From: Terrabacter aerolatus
Lineage (GTDB): Bacteria > Actinomycetota > Actinomycetes > Actinomycetales > Dermatophilaceae
Assembly (NCBI RefSeq): GCF_007991735.1
Contig: NZ_BJYX01000012.1
Span: forward strand, 62,001-126,000
DNA length: 64,000 nt
Reading direction: 5' to 3'
Position 1 is the first letter of the stretch, and the number at the start of each line of letters is the position of its first letter. Of this stretch, positions 1 through 7,890 are shown piece by piece. The notes beneath the pieces were generated by a model. The model made no database searches and was not told where the DNA came from. It saw only the letters and a program-made list of their open reading frames with translations. Both the position numbers and the translations under genes were made by a program.

Positions 1-515
1 TGGGTGGAGGTGTAGCGCCAGGCGATGGCACCGACGCCGACGACGGCGCACGCGAACGTCGTGCCGCGCAGGAGCCACTCGCCGCTCGTGCCGAGCGCGA
101 GGCCGTGGACGATCGCCATCGGCCAGAGCGCGTGGGAGAGCAGGTGCACGCGGCGCCAGGTGCGCTCGGCGAGGCGGTGGCGGAGCACCGAGGTGACGAC
201 GACGGCGAGCAGCACGTCGAAGGACAGCGTGCCGAGGCCGACCCACAGCGTCTCGTAGCCGGACGTGAAGGGGAGCACCGCCGAGACGAGGTCGATCGAC
301 ACGTACGTCTCGGCGACCGCCGTCGCGATGTGGGCCAGGAGGAAGACGCTCGTGCCGAGCGAGAGCCAGCGGTGCACCGCCATGACGATGGTCGCGGAGT
401 CGCCGGTGGGCCGGCGTCGCCCGGACGTGACGAGGCCGAGCACGACGACGACGGTGAGCATCACCATGCTGACGACGCCGGTGGCGCGCGAGACGTACCA
501 GAGCAGCTCGTTCAT
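1..515 (-). CDS. Ferric reductase-like transmembrane protein (3' end cut by window edge)
   Basis: The reading frame opens with ATG at 515 (protein MNELLWYVSRATGVVSMVML) and runs off the left edge without a stop, giving about 171 residues. It is strongly hydrophobic with several membrane spans. Histidines lie in the spans at AVHRW, LLAHI, RVHLLSH and IVHG. Spaced intramembrane histidines and this fold are typical of the ferric-reductase-like transmembrane domain, which binds heme and moves electrons across the membrane. The start overlaps the stop of the ApbE gene (TGATG), so the two are translationally coupled. With ApbE and the Ser-rich membrane protein it forms a three-gene flavin/electron-transfer operon. 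The C-terminal end, and any attached FAD/NAD domain, lies outside the window. Confidence 0.75.
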   Translation of the reverse strand, partial: MNELLWYVSRATGVVSMVMLTVVVVLGLVTSGRRRPTGDSATIVMAVHRWLSLGTSVFLLAHIATAVAETYVSIDLVSAVLPFTSGYETLWVGLGTLSFDVLLAVVVTSVLRHRLAERTWRRVHLLSHALWPMAIVHGLALGTSGEWLLRGTTFACAVVGVGAIAWRYTST

Positions 516-1459
516 CAGGCGGCCCTGCGGGTCTCGTCCGGCCAGCCGGGCGTCGTCAGCACGACACCGGTCGGCGTCTCGAGCCGGGCCGGGATGCCTT
601 GGCTCGTCAGCCATTCCGGCGCCTCGTCGCCGAGCACGATGGCGGCCGTCGACGCGGCGTTGGCCTCGAGACACGACGCGGCTGCGCACGACACCTGCGA
701 CCAGACGGTGGGCGCGGTGTGGCCGGTGCGGGGGTCGACGATGTGGTGGCGCGGGCCGGCGTCGGTGTCCCAGACACGCAGCTGCGTCGAGGACGTCGCG
801 ATGGCCTGCCCGGTGCTCGTGACGACCCGCCGGACCGAGCCCGACGCGTCCTCGATGCCGACCGACCAGCCCTGCGGCGGCAGCTCGCCCGACACCGCGA
901 CGTCACCGCCGAGGTTGACGACGAACCCGCCCGGCAGGGACTCGGCGAGGAGGGCGGCGATGGAGTCGGCGGCATACGCCTTCGCCGAGGCGCCGAGGTC
1001 GAGCAGGGTGCCGGGAGCGACGGAGACGCGGCGACCCGAGACGTTGAGATGCACGGTGTGCCAGCGCGGCACGCCCGCGACGCGCACCTGGTGGAAGCCC
1101 TGCCGGCCGCGCACGACGTCGAGGTCGGCGTCATAGCCCTCGGCGACGAGCGCCGAGCCCACGGTCGGGTCGACGAGACCTCCCGTGAGTCGAGCGACGC
1201 GCAGCGCCGCCTGGAGGTATGCCGCGAAGGTCGGTGACACGAAGGCCTCCGCGGGTGCCCGGCGAGCCCGCGCCGCAAGGAGACTCACCTCGGAGTCGGG
1301 CCGGAAGCGGCTCACGGCCCGGTCGACCTCACGCAGGTGGCGCCGGGCGATCTCGACGGCCTCGGGCAGGACCTCGGGTTGCGTGACGAGGACGGTATTC
1401 CTCGTGCCGATGGCCTCGAAGGTGCTCGAGGCGACCTGGGGGCCGGCGATGGTGTCCAT
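515..1459 (-). CDS. apbE: ApbE-family FAD:protein FMN transferase
   Basis: A 314-residue protein. ApbE enzymes use FAD to attach FMN covalently to Thr/Ser of extracytoplasmic electron-transfer proteins. Visible signatures are GASAKAYAAD (Lys160), VNLGGD (residues 182-186), QAIATSS (218-224) and HHIVDPRTG (238-246), in the family order. The start ATG at 1459 overlaps the stop of the upstream Ser-rich gene as TGATG. I chose it because a start further upstream would only read that gene in another frame. No clear signal peptide is visible, so the protein could be cytoplasmic or tethered in another way. The neighbouring ferric-reductase-like membrane gene is the obvious functional partner, although no FMN-binding-domain substrate is visible in the window. 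Confidence 0.9.
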   Translation of the reverse strand: MDTIAGPQVASSTFEAIGTRNTVLVTQPEVLPEAVEIARRHLREVDRAVSRFRPDSEVSLLAARARRAPAEAFVSPTFAAYLQAALRVARLTGGLVDPTVGSALVAEGYDADLDVVRGRQGFHQVRVAGVPRWHTVHLNVSGRRVSVAPGTLLDLGASAKAYAADSIAALLAESLPGGFVVNLGGDVAVSGELPPQGWSVGIEDASGSVRRVVTSTGQAIATSSTQLRVWDTDAGPRHHIVDPRTGHTAPTVWSQVSCAAASCLEANAASTAAIVLGDEAPEWLTSQGIPARLETPTGVVLTTPGWPDETRRAA

Positions 1460-1746
1460 CACGACCCGCCCGAGTTCGTCTGCGCCTGGGCGTTGCTCCC
1501 GCTCACCGGGGCCACGGCGCCGAAGCCGGAGCTCGACGAGGAGCTCTCGGACGAGCCGGACGAGCTGGAGGAGACCGACGAGCCCGACGAGCTCGAGGAG
1601 GTCTGGGCCGTGGTCTGCGTCGCGACGGTCTGGGTCTGGGCGTCGGCCAGGTGGATGCCGACGGCGCCGACGAGGACGGTGGCGGCGGTCATGAGACCGG
1701 CGGTCCACAGTCGGGCTCGGCGCAGGGCGCGGGGAACGGTGCTCAT
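1459..1746 (-). CDS. Small Ser-rich membrane-anchored or secreted protein
   Basis: A 95-residue protein. It starts at ATG 1746 with a good Shine-Dalgarno (GAAGGAG, 5 bases upstream). A basic N-terminus (RALRRARL) is followed by one hydrophobic segment at about residues 14-32, either a signal peptide or an anchor. The rest is low-complexity: Gln/Thr, then about 30 residues of nearly pure Ser/Gly, ending in NAQAQTNSGGS. I do not recognise a family. It is the first gene of the operon with apbE and the ferric-reductase-like gene. Many serines outside the membrane next to a flavin transferase are suggestive, but the sequence has no recognisable FMN-binding domain. Confidence 0.65.
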   Translation of the reverse strand: MSTVPRALRRARLWTAGLMTAATVLVGAVGIHLADAQTQTVATQTTAQTSSSSSGSSVSSSSSGSSESSSSSSGFGAVAPVSGSNAQAQTNSGGS

Positions 1747-1843
1747 GGGAACTCCTTCGGTGGGATGACTCCACCGTCGCGAGCGCCGCTGTGGGGCTGC
1801 TGTGCCATCCCGATGACGGGGGCATGCATCGCCCGGGACGGGT

Positions 1844-2470
1844 TCAGGCGCCGGGGCAGTCGATCTCGTGACCCCTCGGCCACACGGGGTCGAAGCCCGA
1901 GCCGAACACCTCGAGATGCCCGCGCTCGCCCGTCCAGGTGAGGGAGAACGAACCGGCACGGACCGGTCGATAGCCGTCGTCCGTGGTGTAGCGGCTGACC
2001 TGTCGGGCCACCAGCCCGTCGGCGGCCAGGACGAACACGGTGCCACTGCCGGCAAGGAGGAACGAGCGCTCCTGCACCACGACCCGACACCCGTTGGTGC
2101 TCGACGGTGACAGCACGACCGCGTCCGATCCGGCGTCGAAGGCCAAGGCGAAGGCGGTCGCCCCGCCTGCCCCGACGACGAGCAGACCCACAGCCAGCCG
2201 TCGGCCCGAGGCCCACCGGCGCGGGACGTGCTCGAGGGGCTCCTCGGGACGGGCGGCATACCGTCGCCGGTCGCGGCCGCCGATCACACGAGCGAGCAGG
2301 AGCAGGCTCAGGCCGCATCCCAGCAGGGCCACTGCGGCGTCGCCCGCGCTGGTCACGTCATCGCCGAGGACGAGCACGGCCGGCCACGCGGCAGTGCCCA
2401 CGACGAGCACCGTCGTCATCGCCAGGAGCGCGGTGCCGCCTCGTTGTGCGATGGCTTGCGCCGTGCCCAT
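1844..2470 (-). CDS. Hypothetical membrane protein
   Basis: A 208-residue protein starting at ATG 2470. Two hydrophobic segments occur in the first 65 residues (around 14-36 and 45-62), then an Arg-rich loop (GGRDRRRYAARPEE), a third membrane segment near 92-112 and a soluble C-terminal domain ending GHEIDCPGA. The C-terminal half (SSTNGCRVVVQERSFLL onward) looks like a small beta-rich extracytoplasmic domain. I recognise no family and assign no function. It lies between the apbE cluster and a C-N hydrolase gene on the same strand and ends about 100 bases before the Ser-rich gene. Confidence 0.6.
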   Translation of the reverse strand: MGTAQAIAQRGGTALLAMTTVLVVGTAAWPAVLVLGDDVTSAGDAAVALLGCGLSLLLLARVIGGRDRRRYAARPEEPLEHVPRRWASGRRLAVGLLVVGAGGATAFALAFDAGSDAVVLSPSSTNGCRVVVQERSFLLAGSGTVFVLAADGLVARQVSRYTTDDGYRPVRAGSFSLTWTGERGHLEVFGSGFDPVWPRGHEIDCPGA

Positions 2471-3344
2471 ACCGTCCCCCCGGTCCCCGTCCCCGTCCTG
2501 ATGCTGCAGGCCCCGAACCTAACCGCCTCCGCGCGGCGTCGGGATCAGCGGCGTGTGCAGGTTCCGGGCCCCTGACCACACGCCGTGCACACATCCCGCG
2601 CCCAAGGCCGACCGACCGGTCCTCGGCAGGGCACCGGGCCACCCACCGACCGCCGGGAGCGGCGATGCCGGAGGGCACCGTCGAGCCGAACCGGGCCGGC
2701 ACCGAGTAGCCCACCCAGTACCCGAAGAGGGCTGCGTAGGACCGGCCGATCTCCGCACGCATGGCGTCGTCGACCATGACCGAGAGCAGCACTGCGTCCA
2801 CGTCGAGGCGCTCGTACTCCTCGAACAGGTGCGGGAAGTTCGCCTCGATGCAGAGGGCCACCCCGAAACGGACACCGTCGACCTCGAAGACCAGGGGCTC
2901 CGTGCCCGGCGAGTACATCCACGTCAGCTCGGTGTTGGACAGGAAGCGCTTGTCGTAGCGACCGGTGAGCTCGCCGCGGTCGGACACGACGTAGTAGCTG
3001 TTGTGCGGACGGTGCGGCGGAGTCAACGGGTGGATCGAGCCGAACGCCACCCAGATCCGCAGCTCGGCAGCGAGCCGGGCGATCGACTCGGCCTCCTCGC
3101 GCAGCAGGTCCCAGTCGGCCCGGGTCCAGTCGGCGTCGGACACGTCCCCGGGGCCGGACGAGGACATGACGTGCTTGCTCGGGTAGACGATCGCGCCCTC
3201 CGGGAACTGCACGAGGCGGGCACCTCCGGCTGCAGCCTCGTGCATCAGGGCGCGGATCTCGGCGCCCGCCGCGCGGACCGCCGCCGCGTCGCCGGGGTCC
3301 TCGGACATCCGGCTCTGCGCCACGGCCCACCGCATCGTCGTCAT
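2358..3344 (-). CDS. Carbon-nitrogen hydrolase (nitrilase superfamily), degenerate 3' end
   Basis: The open frame is 328 residues, but only residues 1 to about 245 look like a C-N hydrolase. The catalytic triad is complete: Glu49 (QFPEGAI), Lys132 (RYDKRF) and Cys165 (ALCIEAN). The enzyme should cleave an amide or nitrile bond in the cytoplasm; the substrate cannot be read. From about residue 245 the frame becomes Arg/Gly-rich, as in a non-coding frame. It passes through a 40-bp palindromic repeat at 2553-2592 and overlaps the next gene by 113 bases. In another frame the same stretch stops at 2519. The original C-terminus therefore seems lost, through a frameshift or the repeat insertion. The catalytic core is intact, so the gene may still be active. 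Confidence 0.7.
   Translation of the reverse strand: MTTMRWAVAQSRMSEDPGDAAAVRAAGAEIRALMHEAAAGGARLVQFPEGAIVYPSKHVMSSSGPGDVSDADWTRADWDLLREEAESIARLAAELRIWVAFGSIHPLTPPHRPHNSYYVVSDRGELTGRYDKRFLSNTELTWMYSPGTEPLVFEVDGVRFGVALCIEANFPHLFEEYERLDVDAVLLSVMVDDAMRAEIGRSYAALFGYWVGYSVPARFGSTVPSGIAAPGGRWVARCPAEDRSVGLGRGMCARRVVRGPEPAHAADPDAARRRLGSGPAASGRGRGPGGRYGHGASHRTTRRHRAPGDDDGARRGHCRVAGRARPRR
2553..2592. repeat. 40-bp palindromic repeat, copy 1
   Basis: This 40-bp element has perfect 7-bp terminal inverted repeats, GTGTGCA and TGCACAC. Its first 16 bases, GTGTGCAGGTTCCGGG, match copy 2 at 3871-3910 in 15 positions, and both copies have the same length. It lies where the C-N hydrolase loses family similarity. 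It resembles a REP-type intergenic element. Confidence 0.6.
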
Positions 3345-3453
3345 CCCGGCAACCTAACGACGCACGACGACCGCCTCGCCGCCGACACCTGGAGCACCTG
3401 GCGACCGGGCAATCCGCTTGCCCCGCAGCGTGAGCGGCAGGACGCTGGGCGCC

Positions 3454-3861
3454 ATGAGCCTGCACATCCACAACGTGACCTTCGACTGCGCCGACGCCCG
3501 CGCCCTCGGCACCTTCTGGGGCGAGCTGCTCGGCTGGAACGTCTACTACGACGACGACCCCGAGGTGGTCGTCGCCGCGTCGTTCCCCAGCTCCGGCCTC
3601 GGTCTGCTCTTCATCCCCGTTCCCGAGGGCAAGGCGGCCAAGAACCGCCAGCACCTCGACCTTTCCCCGGACGAGGGGACCCGGGACGAGTGGGTCGAGC
3701 GGGCTCTCGGCCTCGGCGCCACGACGGTCGGCGACCACCGGACGCCCGAGGGCACCGGCTGGGTGACGCTCGCCGACCCCGAGGGCAACGAGTTCTGCAT
3801 CGAGCGCGGCGCCGCCGAGACCGGCCCCCGTCCGTCGCGCGCCTTCCGCATCACCACCTGA
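3454..3861 (+). CDS. VOC (glyoxalase/bleomycin-resistance fold) family protein
   Basis: A 135-residue protein starting at ATG 3454 (MSLHIHNVTFDCAD); an in-frame TTG at 3418 would add 12 residues with no support. The pattern FDCADARALGTFWGELLGW at the start and GWVTLADPEGNEFCIER at the end is typical of single-domain glyoxalase-like VOC proteins, which bind a metal or small ligand between two paired beta-alpha-beta modules. The likely ligand residues are in QHLDL and the Glu of EFCIE. The substrate is unknown. It is transcribed divergently from the C-N hydrolase across a 109-base gap and ends just before the second 40-bp repeat. Confidence 0.8.
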   Translation: MSLHIHNVTFDCADARALGTFWGELLGWNVYYDDDPEVVVAASFPSSGLGLLFIPVPEGKAAKNRQHLDLSPDEGTRDEWVERALGLGATTVGDHRTPEGTGWVTLADPEGNEFCIERGAAETGPRPSRAFRITT

Positions 3862-3870
3862 CCCGCTGCC

Positions 3871-3910
3871 GTGTGCAGGATCCGGGGCCACCGCACCGAA
3901 GGCTGCACAC
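3871..3910. repeat. 40-bp palindromic repeat, copy 2
   Basis: Same size as the element at 2553-2592, with the same perfect 7-bp terminal inverted repeats and a near-identical left half (GTGTGCAGGATCCGGG). The central bases differ. It sits between the convergent VOC and MmcQ/YjbR genes, a common position for REP elements. Confidence 0.6.
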
Positions 3911-3937
3911 ACGGCGCCCCGAGCCGCTCCCTCCGGG

Positions 3938-4279
3938 TCAGCCGTCCGCGCTGTGGGCTAGCGCCACCGTCTTCGGCACGACGAGACGCCAGGCGTCGAC
4001 GACGATCTCGCGCATCCGGTCCTCGTCGATCGCGTCGAGCCGAACCTCGACCCAGTTGAAGCGCAGGTCCGATCGGCGCGGCATGAGGAAGACGTCGGGC
4101 TCGCTGGCGACGAGCACGTCGCGCTCCTCCTTGGGGAACGCGAAGCCCATCTGCGCCTCGTCCGCGGAGAAGGCGAGCCACACGATCCGCCCGACGCGGA
4201 ACTTGACGTGGTCACGGACGAGCACCTCGTAGGAGCGGGGCAGCTGCTCGGCCACGCGCCGCACGTCCTCGATGGTCAC
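3938..4279 (-). CDS. MmcQ/YjbR family protein
   Basis: A 113-residue protein from GTG 4279 (VTIEDVRRVAEQLP); an in-frame ATG at 4318 would add 13 atypical residues. The family is recognised from the overall pattern: an N-terminal helix, VKFRVGRIVWLAF, the PRRSDLRFNWVEVRL strand pair and the ending RMREIVVDAWRLVVPKTV. MmcQ/YjbR proteins have a double-wing CyaY-like fold and are often called DNA-binding, though a specific role is not established. It is a single gene, convergent with the VOC gene and divergent from the nucleotidyltransferase gene. Confidence 0.8.
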   Translation of the reverse strand: MTIEDVRRVAEQLPRSYEVLVRDHVKFRVGRIVWLAFSADEAQMGFAFPKEERDVLVASEPDVFLMPRRSDLRFNWVEVRLDAIDEDRMREIVVDAWRLVVPKTVALAHSADG

Positions 4280-4486
4280 GGGCACCAGCCCAGCCTGCCA
4301 CGACCGCGCGCCAGACACACCGTCCGGAACCTCTGCGTCCGAGGTGTCGCCCCGGCGACGCAGCCCCGCACCCGCGACACCCTTCCGCCGAGGGACGGGA
4401 CGGCATACCCTGCGTCTGTCGCGACCCCGACGGCAACGCGCCGGGCGGGCTGAAACGTCGACTCCATTACGACAAGGAGACGACGT

Positions 4487-5344
4487 ATGCCGTCAGCACC
4501 CACCCCGCCCTCCGTCCCTCAGCGCCTGCTGGCCCTCCTCGACCGCCTCGGCGCCGAGCTCGACCGTCGCGGCGACGCCGTCGCGCTGCTCGGCCTCGGC
4601 TCGGTCGGCCGGGACCTGCACCGCCTCGACGAGCACTCCGACGCGGACTTCTTCGTCGTCGTCGACGACGCGGAGGCCCGTGACCGCTACCTCGCCGACA
4701 TCGACTGGCTCGAGGCGGCGCACCCGGTCGTGTGGTCATTCGAGAACAGCGACGCCGGCCGCAAGGCGCTGCTCGAGGGCGACCTCTTCGCGGAGTACGC
4801 CGTCTTCTCCCTCGCCGAGATGGACACCGCGGGCTACCCGCCGGGGCGCCTCCACTGGAGCCGTGGTGATGCGCCGACGGGTCTCGAGGTGGCCAAGACG
4901 CCTCTGCCGCAGGCGCCCTCGCTCGAGCACGAGGTCGGTGAGGCGATCACGAACCTCTACGTCGGCCTGCACCGCGACCTGCGCGGCGAGCGCCTCACCG
5001 CCACCCGCTTCATCCAGGGGTATGCCGTGGACCGCTGGGTCACCGTGCTGGGCCACCTCGGCCTCGGTCGGGGCGAGCAGCAGGACGTCTTCGTCGTCGA
5101 CCGTGGCGTCGAGCGGCGGTTCGGCCCCGACCTGCTGCCGCTCGCCGACCTCGTGCCGGGCTACGAGCGCAACGCCCACGCGGCGGCGACGCTCCTGCGC
5201 CTGCTCGAGGCGCACGTCGACCTCGACCCGACGATCGTGGCCGCGGTGCGGGACCTCATCGGCCGCGCCGCGACGGCCGCTCAGTCGCGCGCCGGATCCA
5301 CCACGGGGTCGGCGGCAGGGTCGGCGCCCAGCTCGAGCGCGTAG
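4487..5344 (+). CDS. Nucleotidyltransferase-domain protein
   Basis: A 285-residue protein from ATG 4487, with AAGGAG nine bases upstream. It carries a pol-beta-type nucleotidyltransferase signature: Gly-Ser at residues 38-39 (LLGLGSVGRD) and a metal-binding D-A-D at 52-54 (HSDADFFVVVDD). A mainly helical C-terminal part follows. Such enzymes move nucleotidyl groups to antibiotics, proteins or other acceptors; no acceptor can be read here. The last 20 or so residues are Ser/Gly/Ala-rich and overlap the end of the convergent GNAT gene by 64 bases, so this tail is probably not functional. Confidence 0.75.
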   Translation: MPSAPTPPSVPQRLLALLDRLGAELDRRGDAVALLGLGSVGRDLHRLDEHSDADFFVVVDDAEARDRYLADIDWLEAAHPVVWSFENSDAGRKALLEGDLFAEYAVFSLAEMDTAGYPPGRLHWSRGDAPTGLEVAKTPLPQAPSLEHEVGEAITNLYVGLHRDLRGERLTATRFIQGYAVDRWVTVLGHLGLGRGEQQDVFVVDRGVERRFGPDLLPLADLVPGYERNAHAAATLLRLLEAHVDLDPTIVAAVRDLIGRAATAAQSRAGSTTGSAAGSAPSSSA

Positions 5345-5826
5345 ACGAGGAGCAGGAGGTCGGCGACCGGCGACCAGTCGCGCTCGCGGGCGCGGGTGAA
5401 ACCGAACCGCTCGTAGACACGGTGCGCCGCGTGCATCGTCGGCTGCGTCGACAGCACAACGCGCTGGCGCCCGAGGGCACGGGCGCGGTCGATGCACCCC
5501 TGCACGAGAGCGGCGCCGACCCCGCGCCCACGGGCCGCCGGAGCCACGGCCAGGGTGCGGAACTCCGCCTCGCCGTCACGGGCGATGTCGGCGAACGGAC
5601 CCGGGCCCCCGACGAAGGCGACGCCACCGAGCACCCGTCCGTCGGGGTCGACCGCCACGAGGACCTCGGCGTGCTCGGCCCGGCCGGCGACGTCGCGCAG
5701 CACCTCGAGGTAGGGGTCGCCAGAGCCGAAGTCGAGCAGGCCGTCGTCGAGATAGGCCGCAGCGGTGAGGTCGCCGAGCCGCTCGTGGTCCTCCGGCCGC
5801 ACCGGGCGGATCGTGAAGCCGTCCAT
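5281..5826 (-). CDS. GNAT-family N-acetyltransferase
   Basis: A 181-residue protein from ATG 5826 (MDGFTIRPVRPEDHERLGDLTAAAY). The acetyl-CoA pyrophosphate-binding loop is clear: TLAVAPAARGRGVGAALV, matching R/Q-x-x-G-x-G/A. The VYERFGFTRARER motif near the end is the usual C-terminal GNAT strand pair. The acceptor is unknown. The C-terminus ends in an acidic Ala/Asp/Pro tail that overlaps the 3' end of the nucleotidyltransferase gene tail to tail. The next gene to the right is divergent. Confidence 0.85.
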   Translation of the reverse strand: MDGFTIRPVRPEDHERLGDLTAAAYLDDGLLDFGSGDPYLEVLRDVAGRAEHAEVLVAVDPDGRVLGGVAFVGGPGPFADIARDGEAEFRTLAVAPAARGRGVGAALVQGCIDRARALGRQRVVLSTQPTMHAAHRVYERFGFTRARERDWSPVADLLLLVYALELGADPAADPVVDPARD

Positions 5827-6009
5827 GCGCGCCAGTGTCGCAGCCGACCCCGCGGATCCCGTCGCGACGCCCACGGACCGCGCCCGCGGACCGCGCCGAC
5901 ACGTTCCCATGACTTCGGCAGACTTTACCCAGCGGGTTCCCAGAAATCGTACCTACGTTCCGAAACGGCCCGAGCAGGCCATCTCGGGGCGAACAGGGAA
6001 AGGGGCACC

Positions 6010-7362
6010 ATGCGCACGCACTCCACGCGCAGGCGGACATACATGGGGGTGGGTCTCGCAGCGACGACTCTCGCACTCGGGACGACGTTCGCGGCGGGTT
6101 CCGCAGCGACGGCGGCCGGCTCGGACGGGGGCGACATCGTCTACACCGTGCACCCGCTGACGAAGCAGTTCTCCACGGGCACCAGGCCGGGCGCGCTGCC
6201 GACGCCGTCGCAGTGCGTGGCCCGCATCGGGCTCGCCTGCTACACACCCGCGCTCATCCGCAAGGCCTACGACATCCCGGACGGCTGGACCGGCAAGGGT
6301 CAGCGCATCGTCGTCGTCGACGCCTACGGCAGCCCGACGGTGCGCCAGGACCTCGACGTCTTCAGCCAGACCTTCGGCCTGCCCAAGGCCGACCTCAACG
6401 TCTACTACCCGGGCGGCGCGCCGCAGACGAGCACGGCCCACAAGGGCCAGCCGCTCGGCTGGGCCGGTGAGACGAGCCTCGACGTCCAGTGGGCGCACGC
6501 CATCGCGCCGGACGCGACGATCAACCTCGTCGTCGCCCCGAACAACTACGGCAACGCCCTCAACGGGGCGGTGCGCTACGCCGTCGACCACGACCTCGGT
6601 GACGTCCTGTCGATGAGCTACGGCTCCGACGAGGCCGCGATCAAGGGCAAGGGCAACAACCTGCAGCTCAAGCAGTCGCACGAGAACTTCGTCGCCGCGG
6701 CCGCCAAGGGCATCTCGCTCTTCGCCTCCTCCGGCGACAACGGCGCCTCGAACGGCGGACCGGCACTCGCGGCCGGCTACCCGGCATCCGACCCGCTCGT
6801 CACGGCGGTCGGTGGCACGAACCTCTTCGCGAGCGACACCGGCGCCTACGAAGGCGAGACGGTGTGGGGCGACCAGGCGTCGTGCGCCGTCCACCAGCCG
6901 TTCGGCTGCACCCTCGGCCCCATCGGTGCCACGGGCGGTGCCCCGAGCACGATCTTCCCGGCGCCGTCGTACCAGGCGGGCGTCAACGGCAACCCGATGC
7001 GCACGACGTCGGACGTGTCCTACAACGCGTCGGTCTACACGTCGGTGTTCGTCTACGAGGGCTTCAACGCCAACCCGGCCGACAACGGCTTCTACTTCTA
7101 CGGCGGCACGAGCTCGGGCTCCCCGCAGTGGGCCGCGATCGGGGCTCTCGCCGACCAGCAGGCGGGCCACCGCCTCGGCCAGCTCAACCCGGCGCTCTAC
7201 GCGATCGGGACCGGCTCGACCCACGCGCTCGCCTTCCACGACGTGACGTCGGGCAACAACGCCTGGCAGGGTCCCGGCCTCGACGCCAGGGCGGGCTACG
7301 ACGACCCGACCGGGCTGGGTTCGCCCGACGTCTCCGGGCTCGTGGGTCAGCTCATCCACTGA
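6010..7362 (+). CDS. Secreted S53 (sedolisin) family serine-carboxyl peptidase
   Basis: A 450-residue protein from ATG 6010, preceded by AGGGG. Residues 1-36 form a signal peptide (RRRTYMGVGLAATTLAL ... AGSAATAAG). The sedolisin catalytic pattern is visible: Glu154 and Asp158 (GETSLDVQW), oxyanion Asp243 (SSGDNG) and nucleophile Ser368 in GGTSSGSPQ. A calcium site is likely at HDVTSGNN ... GYDDPTGLGSP. Unlike classical sedolisins, the stretch between the signal peptide and the catalytic domain is only about 50 residues, so the large pro-kumamolisin activation domain is absent. It should act outside the cell. It stands alone and is followed by a strong hairpin terminator. Confidence 0.88.
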   Translation: MRTHSTRRRTYMGVGLAATTLALGTTFAAGSAATAAGSDGGDIVYTVHPLTKQFSTGTRPGALPTPSQCVARIGLACYTPALIRKAYDIPDGWTGKGQRIVVVDAYGSPTVRQDLDVFSQTFGLPKADLNVYYPGGAPQTSTAHKGQPLGWAGETSLDVQWAHAIAPDATINLVVAPNNYGNALNGAVRYAVDHDLGDVLSMSYGSDEAAIKGKGNNLQLKQSHENFVAAAAKGISLFASSGDNGASNGGPALAAGYPASDPLVTAVGGTNLFASDTGAYEGETVWGDQASCAVHQPFGCTLGPIGATGGAPSTIFPAPSYQAGVNGNPMRTTSDVSYNASVYTSVFVYEGFNANPADNGFYFYGGTSSGSPQWAAIGALADQQAGHRLGQLNPALYAIGTGSTHALAFHDVTSGNNAWQGPGLDARAGYDDPTGLGSPDVSGLVGQLIH

Positions 7363-7381
7363 CCGACGACGTATGCCGTGA

Positions 7382-7414
7382 CGTGGCCACCCAGCACCTC
7401 GCTGGGTGGCCACG
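7382..7414 (+). terminator. Terminator after the sedolisin gene
   Basis: A perfect inverted repeat with 14-bp arms (CGTGGCCACCCAGC at 7382-7395 and its complement at 7401-7414) and a 5-base loop, 20 bases past the stop codon. There is no clear T tract. A copy of GTATGCCG lies immediately before it. Confidence 0.7.
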
Positions 7415-7531
7415 CCGGCGTTCACCGGCATTCCGGCGGGTGTGGGAGGGGGTGCGGCTTGTGCCGTTCTTGCGGAGTTCTTGTCGTTCTGCGACCAGAT
7501 CTCTTGCGCGCGGCCCGGCACAGTCGAGGAC

Positions 7532-7825
7532 ATGAACTCGATGACCCTCGACGCAGCCTCGCTGCTGGCGGCTTGGCCTCTCGTGCTTCTCGCTCTCACG
7601 CTCGCCGCGATCGTCGGACCGGCGTTCGTCCGGGCCGGACGCCCGCGCCGACGTCGCGCCGGCCTCGGAGCGACCGGGTCCGACACGGGCCGCACCTGCC
7701 GGACGGCCGGACACCACTACCTCAAGGACGCCACCGGGTGGTGCTGCTCGCACTGCGGTGACGAGATCCGCCAGCCGGGTCACGAGACCCACCGGCACGG
7801 CGCCCGCGAGGCCGTCGCCGTCTGA
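7532..7825 (+). CDS. Small membrane protein with C-terminal zinc-ribbon-like motif
   Basis: A 97-residue protein from ATG 7532 (MNSMTLDAASLLAAWPLV). One strong transmembrane segment at about residues 10-30 is followed by an Arg-rich stretch (RAGRPRRRRAGL). A C-terminal part then has several Cys and His (CRTAGHHYL, WCCSHCGDEI, HETHRH), which could bind a metal. No family is recognised. It lies just upstream of the SOUL-domain gene on the same strand with a 65-base gap and may be cotranscribed with it. Confidence 0.5.
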   Translation: MNSMTLDAASLLAAWPLVLLALTLAAIVGPAFVRAGRPRRRRAGLGATGSDTGRTCRTAGHHYLKDATGWCCSHCGDEIRQPGHETHRHGAREAVAV

Positions 7826-7890
7826 CCTCTCGGGGCGAGCAGTCCCACTCGGGACGTCCGCACCGCCCGGGCCGGCGTAGCGTCGGTGTC

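Noticed and set aside
105..1237. Long plus-strand open frames opposite apbE
   Set aside because: They are antisense to a gene with full family motifs, are Arg/Gly/Ala-rich and lack ribosome sites; high GC produces such frames.
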